9,819 nt of DNA from Rhodoferax sp. (lineage in GTDB: Bacteria > Pseudomonadota > Gammaproteobacteria > Burkholderiales > Burkholderiaceae_C), in contig JAKFXU010000463.1 in the NCBI GenBank assembly GCA_021731215.1, positions 1 through 9,819 on the forward strand, in the 5' to 3' direction. The notes beneath the pieces were generated by a model. It was given only the letters and a program-made list of their open reading frames with translations. It had not been told where the DNA came from and searched no databases. The position numbers and the translations under genes are program-made. Below are positions 1 through 6,903 of the stretch, piece after piece (within the stretch, counting starts at the first letter, position 1; each line of letters begins with the position of its first letter).

Positions 1-36
1 GCCCTGACCTCCGCCACGCCCACCGCCCCCGGCCTG

Positions 37-369
37 ATGCCCAGCGCGCTGGAATTCACGCCCCAGGCCGCCGCCAAGGTGGCCGAGCTGATCCTGGAAG
101 AAGGCAACCCCGACCTCAAGCTGCGGCTCTACGTCACGGGCGGCGGCTGCTCCGGTTTTCAGTATGGTTTTGCCTTCGACGACCAGGTGGCCGAGGACGA
201 CACGCTGATCGTCACCGCCGGCGTCGCGCTGGTGGTGGACGCCATGAGCCAGCAGTACGTGCTGGGCGCGCGCGTCGACTTCGAGGACGGTCTGGAGGGC
301 TCGCGCTTCGTCATCCACAACCCCAATGCGCAGAGCACCTGCGGTTGCGGCAGTTCCTTCTCCGTTTAA
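37..369 (+). CDS. erpA: ErpA-like A-type iron-sulfur carrier protein
   Basis: A-type carriers hold a [2Fe-2S] or [4Fe-4S] cluster and pass it from the IscU/NifU scaffold to apo-proteins in the cytoplasm. The three ligand cysteines are visible in the family spacing: C38 in [11 protein letters not shown], then C102 and C104 in the C-terminal STCGCGSSF. The [11 protein letters not shown] and [13 protein letters not shown] stretches are closer to E. coli ErpA than to IscA. Counted from this ATG the protein has 110 residues, against about 114 for E. coli ErpA. No Shine-Dalgarno precedes the ATG, and the frame stays open to base 1 ([12 protein letters not shown]), so the true start may lie upstream of the window. 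The next gene, a second A-type carrier, begins 11 nt after the stop, so the two are probably cotranscribed. The family is clear. The ErpA rather than nif-specific IscA label is inference. Confidence 0.88.
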   Translation: MPSALEFTPQAAAKVAELILEEGNPDLKLRLYVTGGGCSGFQYGFAFDDQVAEDDTLIVTAGVALVVDAMSQQYVLGARVDFEDGLEGSRFVIHNPNAQSTCGCGSSFSV

Positions 370-380
370 GAGGTGATGTC

Positions 381-704
381 ATGACCGTGTCCCTGACTCC
401 CGCGGCCGCGCGCCACGTCGAGAAATCCCTGGCCAAGCGCGGCAGCGGCATCGGCCTGCGCCTGGCGGTCAAGACCAGTGGCTGTTCCGGCTTTGCCTAT
501 GCGCTTGAATTCGTCGATGCCACGAAACCCGATGACCAGTGTTTTGAAACCCACGGCGTGAAGGTCATCGTGGACCCGCTGAGCCTGGGCATGCTAGCCG
601 GCACCGAACTCGACTTCGTGCGCGAAGGCCTCAACGAAGGCTTCAAGTTCAACAACCCGAACGCCAAGGCCAACTGCGGCTGCGGCGAGAGCTTTGCTGT
701 ATAG
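381..704 (+). CDS. iscA: IscA iron-sulfur cluster assembly carrier
   Basis: This is a second A-type Fe-S carrier of 107 residues, the same length as E. coli IscA. It has the IscA cysteine positions C35 (TSGCSGFAY), C99 and C101 ([10 protein letters not shown]). I chose the ATG at 381 over the in-frame ATG at 345 for two reasons. An AGAGGTG ribosome-binding site (369-375) sits 5 nt before it, and the 345 start would lie inside the preceding gene and add residues the family lacks. Its role is to take iron or Fe-S clusters and deliver them to target proteins. It lies between an ErpA-like gene and hscA, in the place iscA holds in isc operons. An extra cysteine at position 54 is not a conserved ligand. 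Pairing two different A-type carriers in one operon is less common than a single iscA and suggests separate targets, possibly nitrogenase proteins (inference). Confidence 0.9.
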   Translation: MTVSLTPAAARHVEKSLAKRGSGIGLRLAVKTSGCSGFAYALEFVDATKPDDQCFETHGVKVIVDPLSLGMLAGTELDFVREGLNEGFKFNNPNAKANCGCGESFAV

Positions 705-713
705 GGCTCCCCC

Positions 714-2588
<1,875 letters not shown>

Positions 2589-2636
2589 GCCAACCCGGCC
2601 CTGCAGTTCATCGTCAAATACAAATCACGCTGTCAC

Positions 2637-2972
2637 ATGCCCCAAGTTCGCCTGCTACCCCACCCCGACTTGTGCCCCGAGGGCCGCGACTTCGAAGTCA
2701 AGCGCGGTGCCTCGCTGTGCGAGAGCCTGCTCAAAGCCGGTGTGGCGATTGAGCATGCCTGCGAGATGGTGGCGGCTTGTTCGACCTGCCATGTCTATGT
2801 GCGCGACGGCGGTGCCTCGCTGGCGCCACCCGACGACGAAGAAAACGACCAGATGGACCATGCCTGGGGGCTGGACGCGCAGTCGCGGCTGGCTTGCTGC
2901 GTCAAGCTGCGCGATACCGATATCACGGTGGAGTTTCCGCGGCATACTAGGAATCATGCGCGGGAGCATTGA
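2637..2972 (+). CDS. fdx: Isc-type [2Fe-2S] ferredoxin
   Basis: This is a 111-residue adrenodoxin-like ferredoxin that supplies electrons during Fe-S cluster assembly. The ligands are in the Isc ferredoxin pattern: C42, C48 and C51 (HACEMVAACSTC), with the fourth at C87 or C88 (SRLACCV). The start MPQVRLLPHPDLCP and the tail NHAREH are signatures of the fdx that closes isc operons, and the length equals that of E. coli Fdx. It lies 48 nt after hscA on the same strand. The ATG has no good ribosome-binding site, but no other start fits the family. Next in a standard operon would be iscX. It is absent, and an accessory island begins instead. Within an otherwise typical protein, the only oddity is the adjacent cysteine pair at 87-88. 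Confidence 0.93.
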   Translation: MPQVRLLPHPDLCPEGRDFEVKRGASLCESLLKAGVAIEHACEMVAACSTCHVYVRDGGASLAPPDDEENDQMDHAWGLDAQSRLACCVKLRDTDITVEFPRHTRNHAREH

Positions 2973-2976
2973 CTGT

Positions 2977-2993
2977 CCAGCTTGCTGGTTTTT
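2977..2993 (+). terminator. Possible weak Rho-independent terminator after fdx
   Basis: CCAG-CTTG-CTGG (2977-2988) can form a short hairpin and is followed directly by TTTTT (2989-2993). It starts 5 nt after the fdx stop, where a terminator for the Fe-S operon would be expected. The stem is only four base pairs (five with a two-base loop), so termination would be inefficient at best. Confidence 0.35.
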
Positions 2994-3040
2994 CTGGAGT
3001 TGTTATGGTCATCCATCACGCCTCGCATTCCTCTTGGTGA

Positions 3041-3079
3041 ATATTAACGATTGACGTTATTATTGTTTAGCGTTAATAT
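3041..3079 (+). promoter_or_regulatory. higBA promoter with overlapping inverted-repeat operator
   Basis: TTGACG (3051-3056) and TAATAT (3074-3079) are separated by exactly 17 bp and form a strong sigma-70 promoter. A perfect 9-bp inverted repeat, ATATTAACG (3041-3049) and CGTTAATAT (3071-3079), brackets the -35 and covers the -10. A further CGTTA half-site lies at 3055-3059. HigA-type antitoxins repress their own operon by binding such repeats, so this is the likely operator. The -10 ends 6 nt before the toxin ATG at 3086 and there is no Shine-Dalgarno, so the transcript probably starts at or next to the start codon. The promoter and repeat are seen in the sequence; HigA binding is inferred. 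Confidence 0.75.
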
Positions 3080-3085
3080 CCAAAC

Positions 3086-3367
3086 ATGGCGATCAAGAGC
3101 TTTAAATGCCAAGACACGCAGGCGCTATTCCTTGGACAACGTGTTCGTCGCTGGGCAAACGTTGAGCGACCTGCCCTGCGCAAACTTGAGCAGCTTGATT
3201 GGTCTGCAGTTTTGGAAGATCTGCGCGTACCCCCTGGCAATCAGTTGGAAGCGTTGAAGGGAAATCGCAAGGGGCAGCACAGCATTCGCGTCAATGATCA
3301 GTGGCGCGTGTGCTTCGTTTGGACTGTAGACGGCCCGAAGAACGTTGAGATCGTGGACTACCACTGA
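3086..3367 (+). CDS. higB: HigB-type toxin of a type II toxin-antitoxin system
   Basis: This 93-residue protein belongs to the HigB/plasmid-maintenance killer branch of the RelE/ParE superfamily, ribosome-dependent mRNA endonucleases neutralised by HigA. Family features are the N-terminal IKSFKC, a basic LKGNRKGQHSIRVNDQWRV core (about 58-75) that contains the presumed catalytic basic and polar residues, and the closing VEIVDYH. I prefer the ATG at 3086 to the ATG at 3051 in another frame because this frame carries the toxin. There is no ribosome-binding site, and the -10 element is 6 nt upstream, which fits a leaderless message. The toxin comes before the antitoxin, the order typical of higBA. 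Base composition is less GC-rich than in the Fe-S genes on its left, in keeping with acquisition by transfer. The frame is intact and length normal, so it is probably functional. Confidence 0.88.
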   Translation: MAIKSFKCQDTQALFLGQRVRRWANVERPALRKLEQLDWSAVLEDLRVPPGNQLEALKGNRKGQHSIRVNDQWRVCFVWTVDGPKNVEIVDYH

Positions 3368-3379
3368 AGGAGTTTGAGC

Positions 3380-3679
3380 ATGCGCACTGTTCCCCCTGTT
3401 TCTCCTGGCGAAATGCTGGATGAAGAGTTTTTGAAGCCACTTGGCCTGACGAAGTACCGCCTGGCCAAAGATATTGGCGTCCCCCCTCAACGAATCGGGG
3501 ACATCGTGGCAGGTAAGCGGGCCATCACTGCGGACACTGACCTGCGGCTGTGCCGGTACTTTGGGCTCAGCGATGGATGGTGGCTTCGCGGGCAGGCCAA
3601 TTACGACACAGCGATCGCGCGCGTAACCATGGGCGAAGCCCTCTCGCGTATTTCCCGTTGCCAACTGTTGGCTGCCTGA
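3380..3679 (+). CDS. higA: HigA-type antitoxin, XRE-family DNA-binding protein
   Basis: This 99-residue antitoxin is expected to bind and block the adjacent HigB and to repress the shared promoter. The N-terminal VSPGEMLDEEFLKPLGLT is the HigA family signature. A helix-turn-helix follows (about 24-63: LTKYRLAKDIGVPPQRIGDI, then GKRAITADTDLRL), then WWLRGQANYD, the usual HigA C-terminal helix. The ATG at 3380 has a GAAGGAG site (3366-3372) 7 nt upstream. A TTG at 3374 is too close to that site to be the start. The gene begins 12 nt after the higB stop, and the ribosome-binding site overlaps that stop, so the two are translationally linked. Antitoxin translation from a strong site against a leaderless toxin would favour excess antitoxin. 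Confidence 0.88.
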   Translation: MRTVPPVSPGEMLDEEFLKPLGLTKYRLAKDIGVPPQRIGDIVAGKRAITADTDLRLCRYFGLSDGWWLRGQANYDTAIARVTMGEALSRISRCQLLAA

Positions 3680-3884
3680 GCAAAGCGTGCAAAAAGCAGG
3701 GCCGAACCCGGCAGTCGGCGCCGTTTGAATATTGAGCCACCCTGCTTGTGGCGCCTCAGAACGGCTCGCCGGATACCTGTGTTGCTGGCGCCCCTTGGCG
3801 TCTTTGCGGGCGCTTTCCCTGGCCTTGATGCGCGTCTTGGCGGCCATGCTGCTGTGCCTGAACCGGTAGGACTCGTTAGGCGGG

Positions 3885-3920
3885 CCTGAAATCAGCTTGC
3901 CAGTTCAGTCAGTACCCCTG
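3885..3920 (-). pseudogene. Decayed 3' end of an HTH antitoxin gene (remnant)
   Basis: Aligned without gaps to 4461-4496, this stretch matches at 27 of 36 bases, and the TGA stop (3894-3892 on the minus strand) falls in the same place. The minus-strand reading ends GVLTELAS-stop, against PELLAELAG-stop for the intact antitoxin of 4468-4854. Further upstream the frame runs only a few codons before meeting a stop, so just the tail survives. It may be the relic of a related TA module. Alternatively, one parental gene end may have been duplicated around the DUF4160/DUF2442 pair. Confidence 0.5.
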
Positions 3921-3937
3921 CAAGCTGCCCATCCGCG

Positions 3938-3943
3938 TATCAT
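3938..3943 (+). promoter_or_regulatory. Possible -10 element for the DUF4160 gene
   Basis: TATCAT lies 7 nt before the ATG at 3951, the same arrangement as at the other toxin-type genes here. I see no convincing -35 hexamer 16-18 bp upstream and no ribosome-binding site, so the call is tentative. Confidence 0.35.
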
Positions 3944-3950
3944 TTAGCGC

Positions 3951-4190
3951 ATGAGTCCAACAGTTTTTCGGGAAGGCGGCTTCCGTTTTTACTTTTTCTC
4001 ACGGGAAGAACCGAGAATGCACGTCCATGTTCAAGGTCAAAACGGTGAAGCCAAATTTTGGCTTGAGCCAGTGATTGAGCTTGCCCAGCATGTCGGTCTT
4101 TCTCAGCATCAAATCAATGAGGCCCTTCGCCTGGTTCAGGAGCACGAAAATGACATCCGCAACGCTTGGCGCAAACATTTCTCAAGTTGA
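3951..4190 (+). CDS. DUF4160 domain protein (toxin-like partner)
   Basis: This 79-residue protein matches the DUF4160 pattern: an N-terminal MSPTVFREGGFRFYFFSREE, the highly conserved EPRMHVHV (20-27), AKFWLEP (34-40) and a helical C-terminus ending IRNAWRKHF. The biochemical function is not established. Genes of this family usually sit directly before a DUF2442 gene, as here, and the pair is widely treated as toxin-antitoxin-like (family knowledge). The next gene begins inside its last 41 nt in another frame. There is no Shine-Dalgarno, and TATCAT lies 7 nt upstream of the ATG. The stretch is visibly richer in A+T than the flanking nif genes, which points to horizontal origin. Confidence 0.82.
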   Translation: MSPTVFREGGFRFYFFSREEPRMHVHVQGQNGEAKFWLEPVIELAQHVGLSQHQINEALRLVQEHENDIRNAWRKHFSS

Positions 4191-4419
4191 AGTAACCAAT
4201 ATCTCCCAGCACGGCTTCTGGTTGTTGCTGGACGATGAAGAGTTGTTTTTGCCGTTCGCTGAATTCCCATGGTTCAGGGATGTCACGGTTGGCAATATTC
4301 TTCATGTTGAGCATCCATCGTCGGACCATCTCTATTGGCCCGAGTTGGACATTGATTTGGCCGTTGAGTCCATCCGCCATCCTGAAAAATTTCCTCTTGT
4401 CAGTCGGATCGGGGCCTGA
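4150..4419 (+). CDS. DUF2442 domain protein (antitoxin-like partner)
   Basis: This 89-residue protein shows the DUF2442 signature almost in full: VEVTNISQHGFWLLLDDEEL (13-32), FAEFPWFRDVTV (36-47), HLYWPELDIDLAVESI (60-75) and HPEKFPL (77-83). Its molecular role is unknown. It is regularly the downstream partner of DUF4160 proteins. I place the start at ATG 4150 because an AGGAG site (4138-4142) lies 7 nt before it and the following residues are family-like. The ATG at 4075 would add about 25 residues that are only the shadow of the upstream gene. The 41-nt overlap with the DUF4160 gene is long and implies coupled translation. The gene converges on the HTH antitoxin of the next, minus-strand module, with 48 nt between their stops. 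Confidence 0.85.
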   Translation: MTSATLGANISQVEVTNISQHGFWLLLDDEELFLPFAEFPWFRDVTVGNILHVEHPSSDHLYWPELDIDLAVESIRHPEKFPLVSRIGA

Positions 4420-4467
4420 CCGAGGCGAGACTGATTTTCGGAAGCACCAATTCCCGCGAACCTCAAA

Positions 4468-4854
4468 TCAGCCCGCCAATTCAGCCAGCAGCTCCGGGTG
4501 CCGGCTGATCAGCTTGAGCAGGCTTTGCGCGGCCCCGCTAGGTACCTTGCGGCCCTGTTCCCACTCTTGCAACGTGCGCACCGACACCCCAGTGGCGCGG
4601 GCGAACTCGGATTGCGACAGACCGGATTGCGCCCGCGCCGCCATCAGTTGCCACTGCAGCCCCACCAGCACCTCCTGCTTTTCCAGCGTGCCGTCGGCAC
4701 GCGACACGGTGCGGCGCACGCTGCCATCGGCCAAGGGCTCAAACGTGGTCTTGCGCGCCCATCGCCCGGCCTTCATTTCACGCACGGATTGAAGCAGTTC
4801 AGCGCCAATGTCACGCTTGGCGTCACGGGCCTTCAGTTTTGCATCAGTCATCAT
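4468..4854 (-). CDS. HigA2/NadS-like HTH antitoxin
   Basis: This 128-residue protein has an N-terminal partner-binding region (about 1-60, containing VREMKAGRWARKT) and a C-terminal XRE helix-turn-helix (about 67-118: LMAARAQSGLSQSEFARATG, then SVRTLQEWEQGRKVPSG). This is the layout of antitoxins that partner RelE/HigB2-type toxins. It is expected to neutralise the upstream toxin and to repress the operon. The first ATG (4854) has an AGAGGTG site (4868-4862) 7 nt away; the second ATG at 4851 is the alternative. It overlaps the end of the toxin gene by 11 nt, so translation is coupled. Its tail sequence PELLAELAG is echoed by a relic at 3885-3920. Confidence 0.86.
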   Translation of the reverse strand: MMTDAKLKARDAKRDIGAELLQSVREMKAGRWARKTTFEPLADGSVRRTVSRADGTLEKQEVLVGLQWQLMAARAQSGLSQSEFARATGVSVRTLQEWEQGRKVPSGAAQSLLKLISRHPELLAELAG

Positions 4855-5164
4855 GGTCCAACACCTCTTTGATTTGTTTCAACACCGCGCCAGAAATGCT
4901 GACCCGCACGCTTTTGGCATAGATCAGCAGCAGCAAAATCTGCCCGGCCGCGTTGCGTGTGTAGTAGCACACCCGCACCCCGCCTGACTTTCCCGTGCCA
5001 GCACGCGCCCAGCGTACCTTGCGCACGCCGCCCGAGCCCCGCACCACATCCCCGGCCTCGGGGTGCTCCAGTAAAAACTGCTGAAACGCGGTGTAGTCTT
5101 CTTCCGTGAGATAGTCATACACCATCTTGGAAAACAGACTGGATTCAATAAACTCGTACTCCAT
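4844..5164 (-). CDS. RelE/HigB2-family toxin
   Basis: This 106-residue protein resembles the HigB2 branch of RelE-type ribosome-dependent mRNases. It starts with an EFIESSLFSKMVYDYLTEEDY helix region, then has the conserved VVRGSGGVRKVRWARAGTGK (40-59), SGGVRVCYY (60-68) and ILLLLIYAKSVR (76-87), with a C-terminal LKQIKEVLDHD. The basic residues around R48-R54 and R64 are candidates for RNA binding and cleavage. After IYAKS the sequence VRVSIS differs from the more acidic segment I expect in this family, so a mildly altered C-terminus is possible. The gene is the first of a toxin-first operon. The ATG has no ribosome-binding site, and TATAAT lies 5 nt upstream. Confidence 0.85.
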   Translation of the reverse strand: MEYEFIESSLFSKMVYDYLTEEDYTAFQQFLLEHPEAGDVVRGSGGVRKVRWARAGTGKSGGVRVCYYTRNAAGQILLLLIYAKSVRVSISGAVLKQIKEVLDHDD

Positions 5165-5169
5165 GAATG

Positions 5170-5195
5170 ATTATACGCTTTAGACGTACGATCAA
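5170..5195 (-). promoter_or_regulatory. Promoter of the minus-strand RelE/HigB2 module
   Basis: On the minus strand a perfect TATAAT (5175-5170) ends 5 nt before the toxin ATG. TTGATC (5195-5190) could serve as -35, but the spacing is only 14 bp, so the -35 is doubtful. TACG-N7-CGTA (5174-5188) and the palindrome CGTACG (5185-5190) lie across the promoter and could be operator half-sites. Transcription would start at or within the first codon. Confidence 0.5.
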
Positions 5196-5221
5196 GTTCC
5201 TCACAACATCCCGGAGTTTCC

Positions 5222-5326
5222 ATGCTGAATCCCGACAACCTTATTTGCTTCGCCGCCCTGAACGCGGCACTGCGGACCAAGCCCCTCGCACGCCAGCACT
5301 TTCACCCCTTGACTCACAAAAAGTAG
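5222..5326 (+). pseudogene. Short ORF resembling a broken cupin-gene start
   Basis: The 34-codon reading frame begins after GGAG (5213-5216). Its middle, AALNAALRTKP, matches the AALDAAPRTKP of the cupin at 6896 in the same phase. At base level, 5251-5283 matches 6943-6975 at 28 of 33 positions. The reading diverges after this and stops at 5324-5326. I interpret it as the 5' remnant of a third copy of the cupin gene; chance similarity of a short stretch is possible. Confidence 0.4.
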
Positions 5327-5332
5327 CAAAGC

Positions 5333-5628
5333 ATGTCGATCACACTCCTGACTCATTGGGCCCTGTTTGCCCTGTTTGGTGCCATGTGGCTCTTGATTGC
5401 CGGCAACAACATCGCTGAACTGGTCAAGGCGCGCGCACGCGGCGGTGGCGCCTCGCTGACGCTGTTTCTGGGGGGTGTCTTCGGGGCGGCGGCCGTCCCC
5501 TGGAAGGCGCATGGATGGGGTTCTGGGTTCCCGCGCTGATCGATCCTGGGAGCCTGCCGGCCCTCTTCAATATGCTGCGCGCGCGCAAGAAAGCCGCAAC
5601 GGACCCGGCCGCGCCGCTCGATCCTTGA
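5333..5628 (+). pseudogene. Frameshifted small membrane protein gene
   Basis: The first frame (from ATG 5333) encodes MSITLLTHWALFALFGAMWL and continues as a membrane-spanning start, a short loop, and a second hydrophobic segment (LTLFLGGVFGAAAV). It then degenerates to an out-of-frame tail that stops at 5537-5539. From about 5506 the reading continues sensibly in another frame as GAWMGFWVPALIDPGSLPAL, then FNMLRARKK, and ends with TGA at 5626-5628. Joining the two gives a protein of about 97 residues with three hydrophobic segments and a basic tail, so a 1-nt deletion near 5505 has most likely broken it. I do not know the function. It lies between a cupin-like fragment and a full cupin gene. 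A sequencing error is the alternative explanation. Confidence 0.6.
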
Positions 5629-5650
5629 GACCATAGCCCCGGAGTCCCCC

Positions 5651-6241
5651 ATGTCCCACGCCGAACACCCCATCGCCATCGCCGCCCTGGACGCGCCCCT
5701 TCGCAGCAAGCCTTCCAACTACCCGGAGCCGTTTGCGTCGCGCCTGACCGGGCGCGAGAAGCGACCCTTGGGTGATCTGTTTGGTTTGTCCAATTTCGGC
5801 GTCAACCTCACGCGCCTCTTGCCCGGAGCGAGTTCCGCGCTGCGCCATGCGCATAGCAGGCAGGATGAATTCGTCTATGTGCTTGAAGGCCACCCGCTGC
5901 TGATCACGGACCAGGTCGAGACGCCGCTGGCGCCCGGCATGTGCGCGGGATTCAAGGCCGGCAGCGGCAATGGCCACCAACTGGTCAATCGCAGCGCCAG
6001 CGATGTTCTGTATCTTGAAGTGGGCGACCGCAGCGCCGGTGACACGGTGAGCTACCCCGCCGACGACCTGCAGGCCGTGCTGGGGCCGCAGCAACGCAGC
6101 AACGGGGTCAAGTCTTGCAATCCAACTTTTACCCCAACAAAATCCCTGATTCGCCCAGATCGTCGCTACTCGCCCCCTCATCACGGCGGCGTGAGTGGTC
6201 GGCCAAACCAGTGCCCCGGCCAACATTGGCTAGCGGTTTGA
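5651..6241 (+). CDS. Cupin-domain protein, first copy, with a replaced C-terminus
   Basis: Residues 9-146 form a complete small beta-barrel cupin. Metal-binding motif 1 is HAHSRQDEF (H66, H68, E73), and motif 2 includes AGSGNGHQLVN (H109). Cupins of this type are metal-binding proteins of unknown substrate. These residues align without gaps to the cupin at 6896, differing at roughly 23 of 138 positions. After LQAVLGP the paralogue continues to a short tail ending in AHKDGTPY. This copy instead runs about 50 residues through unrelated, low-complexity-looking sequence to a chance stop at 6241. The 3' end has evidently been replaced at about 6085-6095, where a mobile-element-like sequence begins. 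The start is supported by GGAG (5641-5644) 6 nt before the ATG. The cupin fold itself may survive. Confidence 0.78.
   Translation: MSHAEHPIAIAALDAPLRSKPSNYPEPFASRLTGREKRPLGDLFGLSNFGVNLTRLLPGASSALRHAHSRQDEFVYVLEGHPLLITDQVETPLAPGMCAGFKAGSGNGHQLVNRSASDVLYLEVGDRSAGDTVSYPADDLQAVLGPQQRSNGVKSCNPTFTPTKSLIRPDRRYSPPHHGGVSGRPNQCPGQHWLAV
5675..6088 (+). repeat. Duplicated cupin coding segment, copy 1 (copy 2 at 6938-7351)
   Basis: This 414-bp segment and 6938-7351 are direct, gap-free copies on the same strand, with a 29-bp identical run (5708-5736 and 6971-6999) and about five-sixths identity at the protein level. The copies bracket the RelE-family TA pair. The divergence means the duplication is old or that the two arrived separately. 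Recombination between the copies would delete the TA pair and fuse the cupins. Confidence 0.8.
6104..6241. other. Foreign sequence after the first cupin, possibly a REP/RAYT-type relic
   Basis: The bases from about 6085 onward have no counterpart in the second cupin gene. The segment GGGGTCAAGTCTTGCAAT (6104-6121) resembles sequences I associate with REP-like elements and their Y1 (RAYT) transposases in proteobacteria. No transposase gene is present. The assignment rests on memory of a short motif and is weak, but an insertion or deletion junction at this point is well supported by comparison with the paralogue. Confidence 0.35.
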
Positions 6242-6254
6242 GTTTGTAGTGCGC

Positions 6255-6283
6255 TTGGCAATCCGTTAACAAGTGATTACAAT
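6255..6283 (+). promoter_or_regulatory. Promoter of the second RelE-family TA operon
   Basis: TTGGCA (6255-6260) and TACAAT (6278-6283) are separated by exactly 17 bp. The -10 ends 6 nt before the toxin ATG at 6290 and no ribosome-binding site is present, so a leaderless message is likely. Possible operator elements are the palindrome GTTAAC (6264-6269) and the GCAAT (6258-6262)/ATTGC (6282-6286) inverted pair. Confidence 0.65.
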
Positions 6284-6289
6284 TGCGCC

Positions 6290-6598
6290 ATGTTCAACGT
6301 CAAGCGCACACCCGAATTCGATGAGTGGTTTGAGGGGCTGCGCGACCGTGTGACGAGGATTCGCCTCGGGGTACGTTTGGACAAGGCGCAACGCGGCATT
6401 TTGGGCGATGTCAAGCCGGCGGGCGATGGCGTGTTTGAGATGCGCGAGTTCTTCGGCCCGGGCTGGCGCATGTACTACGTGCAGCACGGCACGGTTTTGA
6501 TTGTCATGCTGGGCGGCGGCGACAAGTCCAGCCAGGCCAGCGATATTGCCGCCGCCAAAAAGCTCGCTGCCACCCTCATTTTCAAGGAACAAACATGA
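6290..6598 (+). CDS. RelE/ParE-family addiction-module toxin (Gp49/HigB-like)
   Basis: This 102-residue protein has the pattern of the short 'addiction module killer protein' family within the RelE superfamily. It has an N-terminal RTPEFDEWFEGLRDR helix, GVFEMREFFGPGWRMYYVQHG (47-67) as the core sheet with basic residues R52 and R60, and the conserved GGGDKSSQ..DI..AKKLA (75-93). Such toxins cleave mRNA on the ribosome and are held in check by the downstream HTH antitoxin. The start lacks a Shine-Dalgarno, and the -10 is 6 nt away. The stop overlaps the antitoxin start (ATGA at 6595-6598). The frame is intact and the length normal. It lies between two copies of the cupin gene. Confidence 0.87.
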   Translation: MFNVKRTPEFDEWFEGLRDRVTRIRLGVRLDKAQRGILGDVKPAGDGVFEMREFFGPGWRMYYVQHGTVLIVMLGGGDKSSQASDIAAAKKLAATLIFKEQT

Positions 6599-6903
6599 GC
6601 AAGAAAATCAAGGTTGAAGAACTTCCCGACTTCGATCTGGCTGAGCACCTGACGTCCGACGAGGACATTGCCACGTATCTGAGCATCGTGTTGGAGGACG
6701 ATGACTCGTCCGAGTTGATGCACGCCTTGGGCGTGGTGGCGCGAGCACGCGGCATGACAGAGGTAGCCCGCGCGGCGGGCCTGACGCGCGAGGCGCTTTA
6801 CAAGGCCTTGCGCCCCAACTCCCAACCGCGCTTTGACACCATCGCCCGTGTCTGCCGCGCCTTAGGCCTAAAGCTCACCACGCAGGTGCAAGCCCATGTC
6901 TGA
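6595..6903 (+). CDS. HTH antitoxin of the second RelE-family module
   Basis: This 102-residue protein fits the 'putative addiction module antidote' family. An acidic N-terminal part (FDLAEHLTSDEDIATYLSIV, then LEDDDSS) is followed by a helix-turn-helix (about 55-88: TEVARAAGLTREALYKAL, then RFDTIARVCRAL). It should bind the preceding toxin and autoregulate the operon. An AAGGA site (6584-6588) lies 6 nt before the ATG, which overlaps the toxin stop by 4 nt. The gene in turn overlaps the start of the second cupin gene by 8 nt, so all three are probably one translationally coupled operon. Confidence 0.87.
   Translation: MSKKIKVEELPDFDLAEHLTSDEDIATYLSIVLEDDDSSELMHALGVVARARGMTEVARAAGLTREALYKALRPNSQPRFDTIARVCRALGLKLTTQVQAHV

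Larger units (their letters stand above)
3680..3950. other. Gene-free 271-bp gap holding remnants
   Basis: No intact gene is supported here. Two things stand out. First, the minus strand at 3885-3920 resembles the 3' end of the HTH antitoxin gene at 4468-4854 (separate entry). Second, GTTAGGC at 3875-3881 fits an integron attC core, but no facing RYYYAAC core is found upstream, so I do not call attC. A minus-strand reading around 3740-3847 (starting MAAKTRIKARESARKDAKGR) is open, but I recognise no family in it. The gap probably records past insertions and deletions. Confidence 0.5.

Noticed and set aside
345..380. Earlier ATG at 345 as the start of iscA
   Set aside because: It lies inside the preceding gene and gives a non-family extension, and the ribosome-binding site at 369-375 clearly serves ATG 381.
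3700..3847. Possible IS21-type transposon end or transposase fragment on the minus strand
   Set aside because: Only a vague resemblance of a short stretch near 3725-3745. No terminal repeats, target duplication or transposase motif could be shown.
3875..3881. GTTAGGC as an integron attC core, which would make the TA genes integron cassettes
   Set aside because: It fits GTTRRRY, but no facing RYYYAAC core lies 50-150 bp upstream, and no further pairs were seen between the other modules. The genes are also not all in one orientation.
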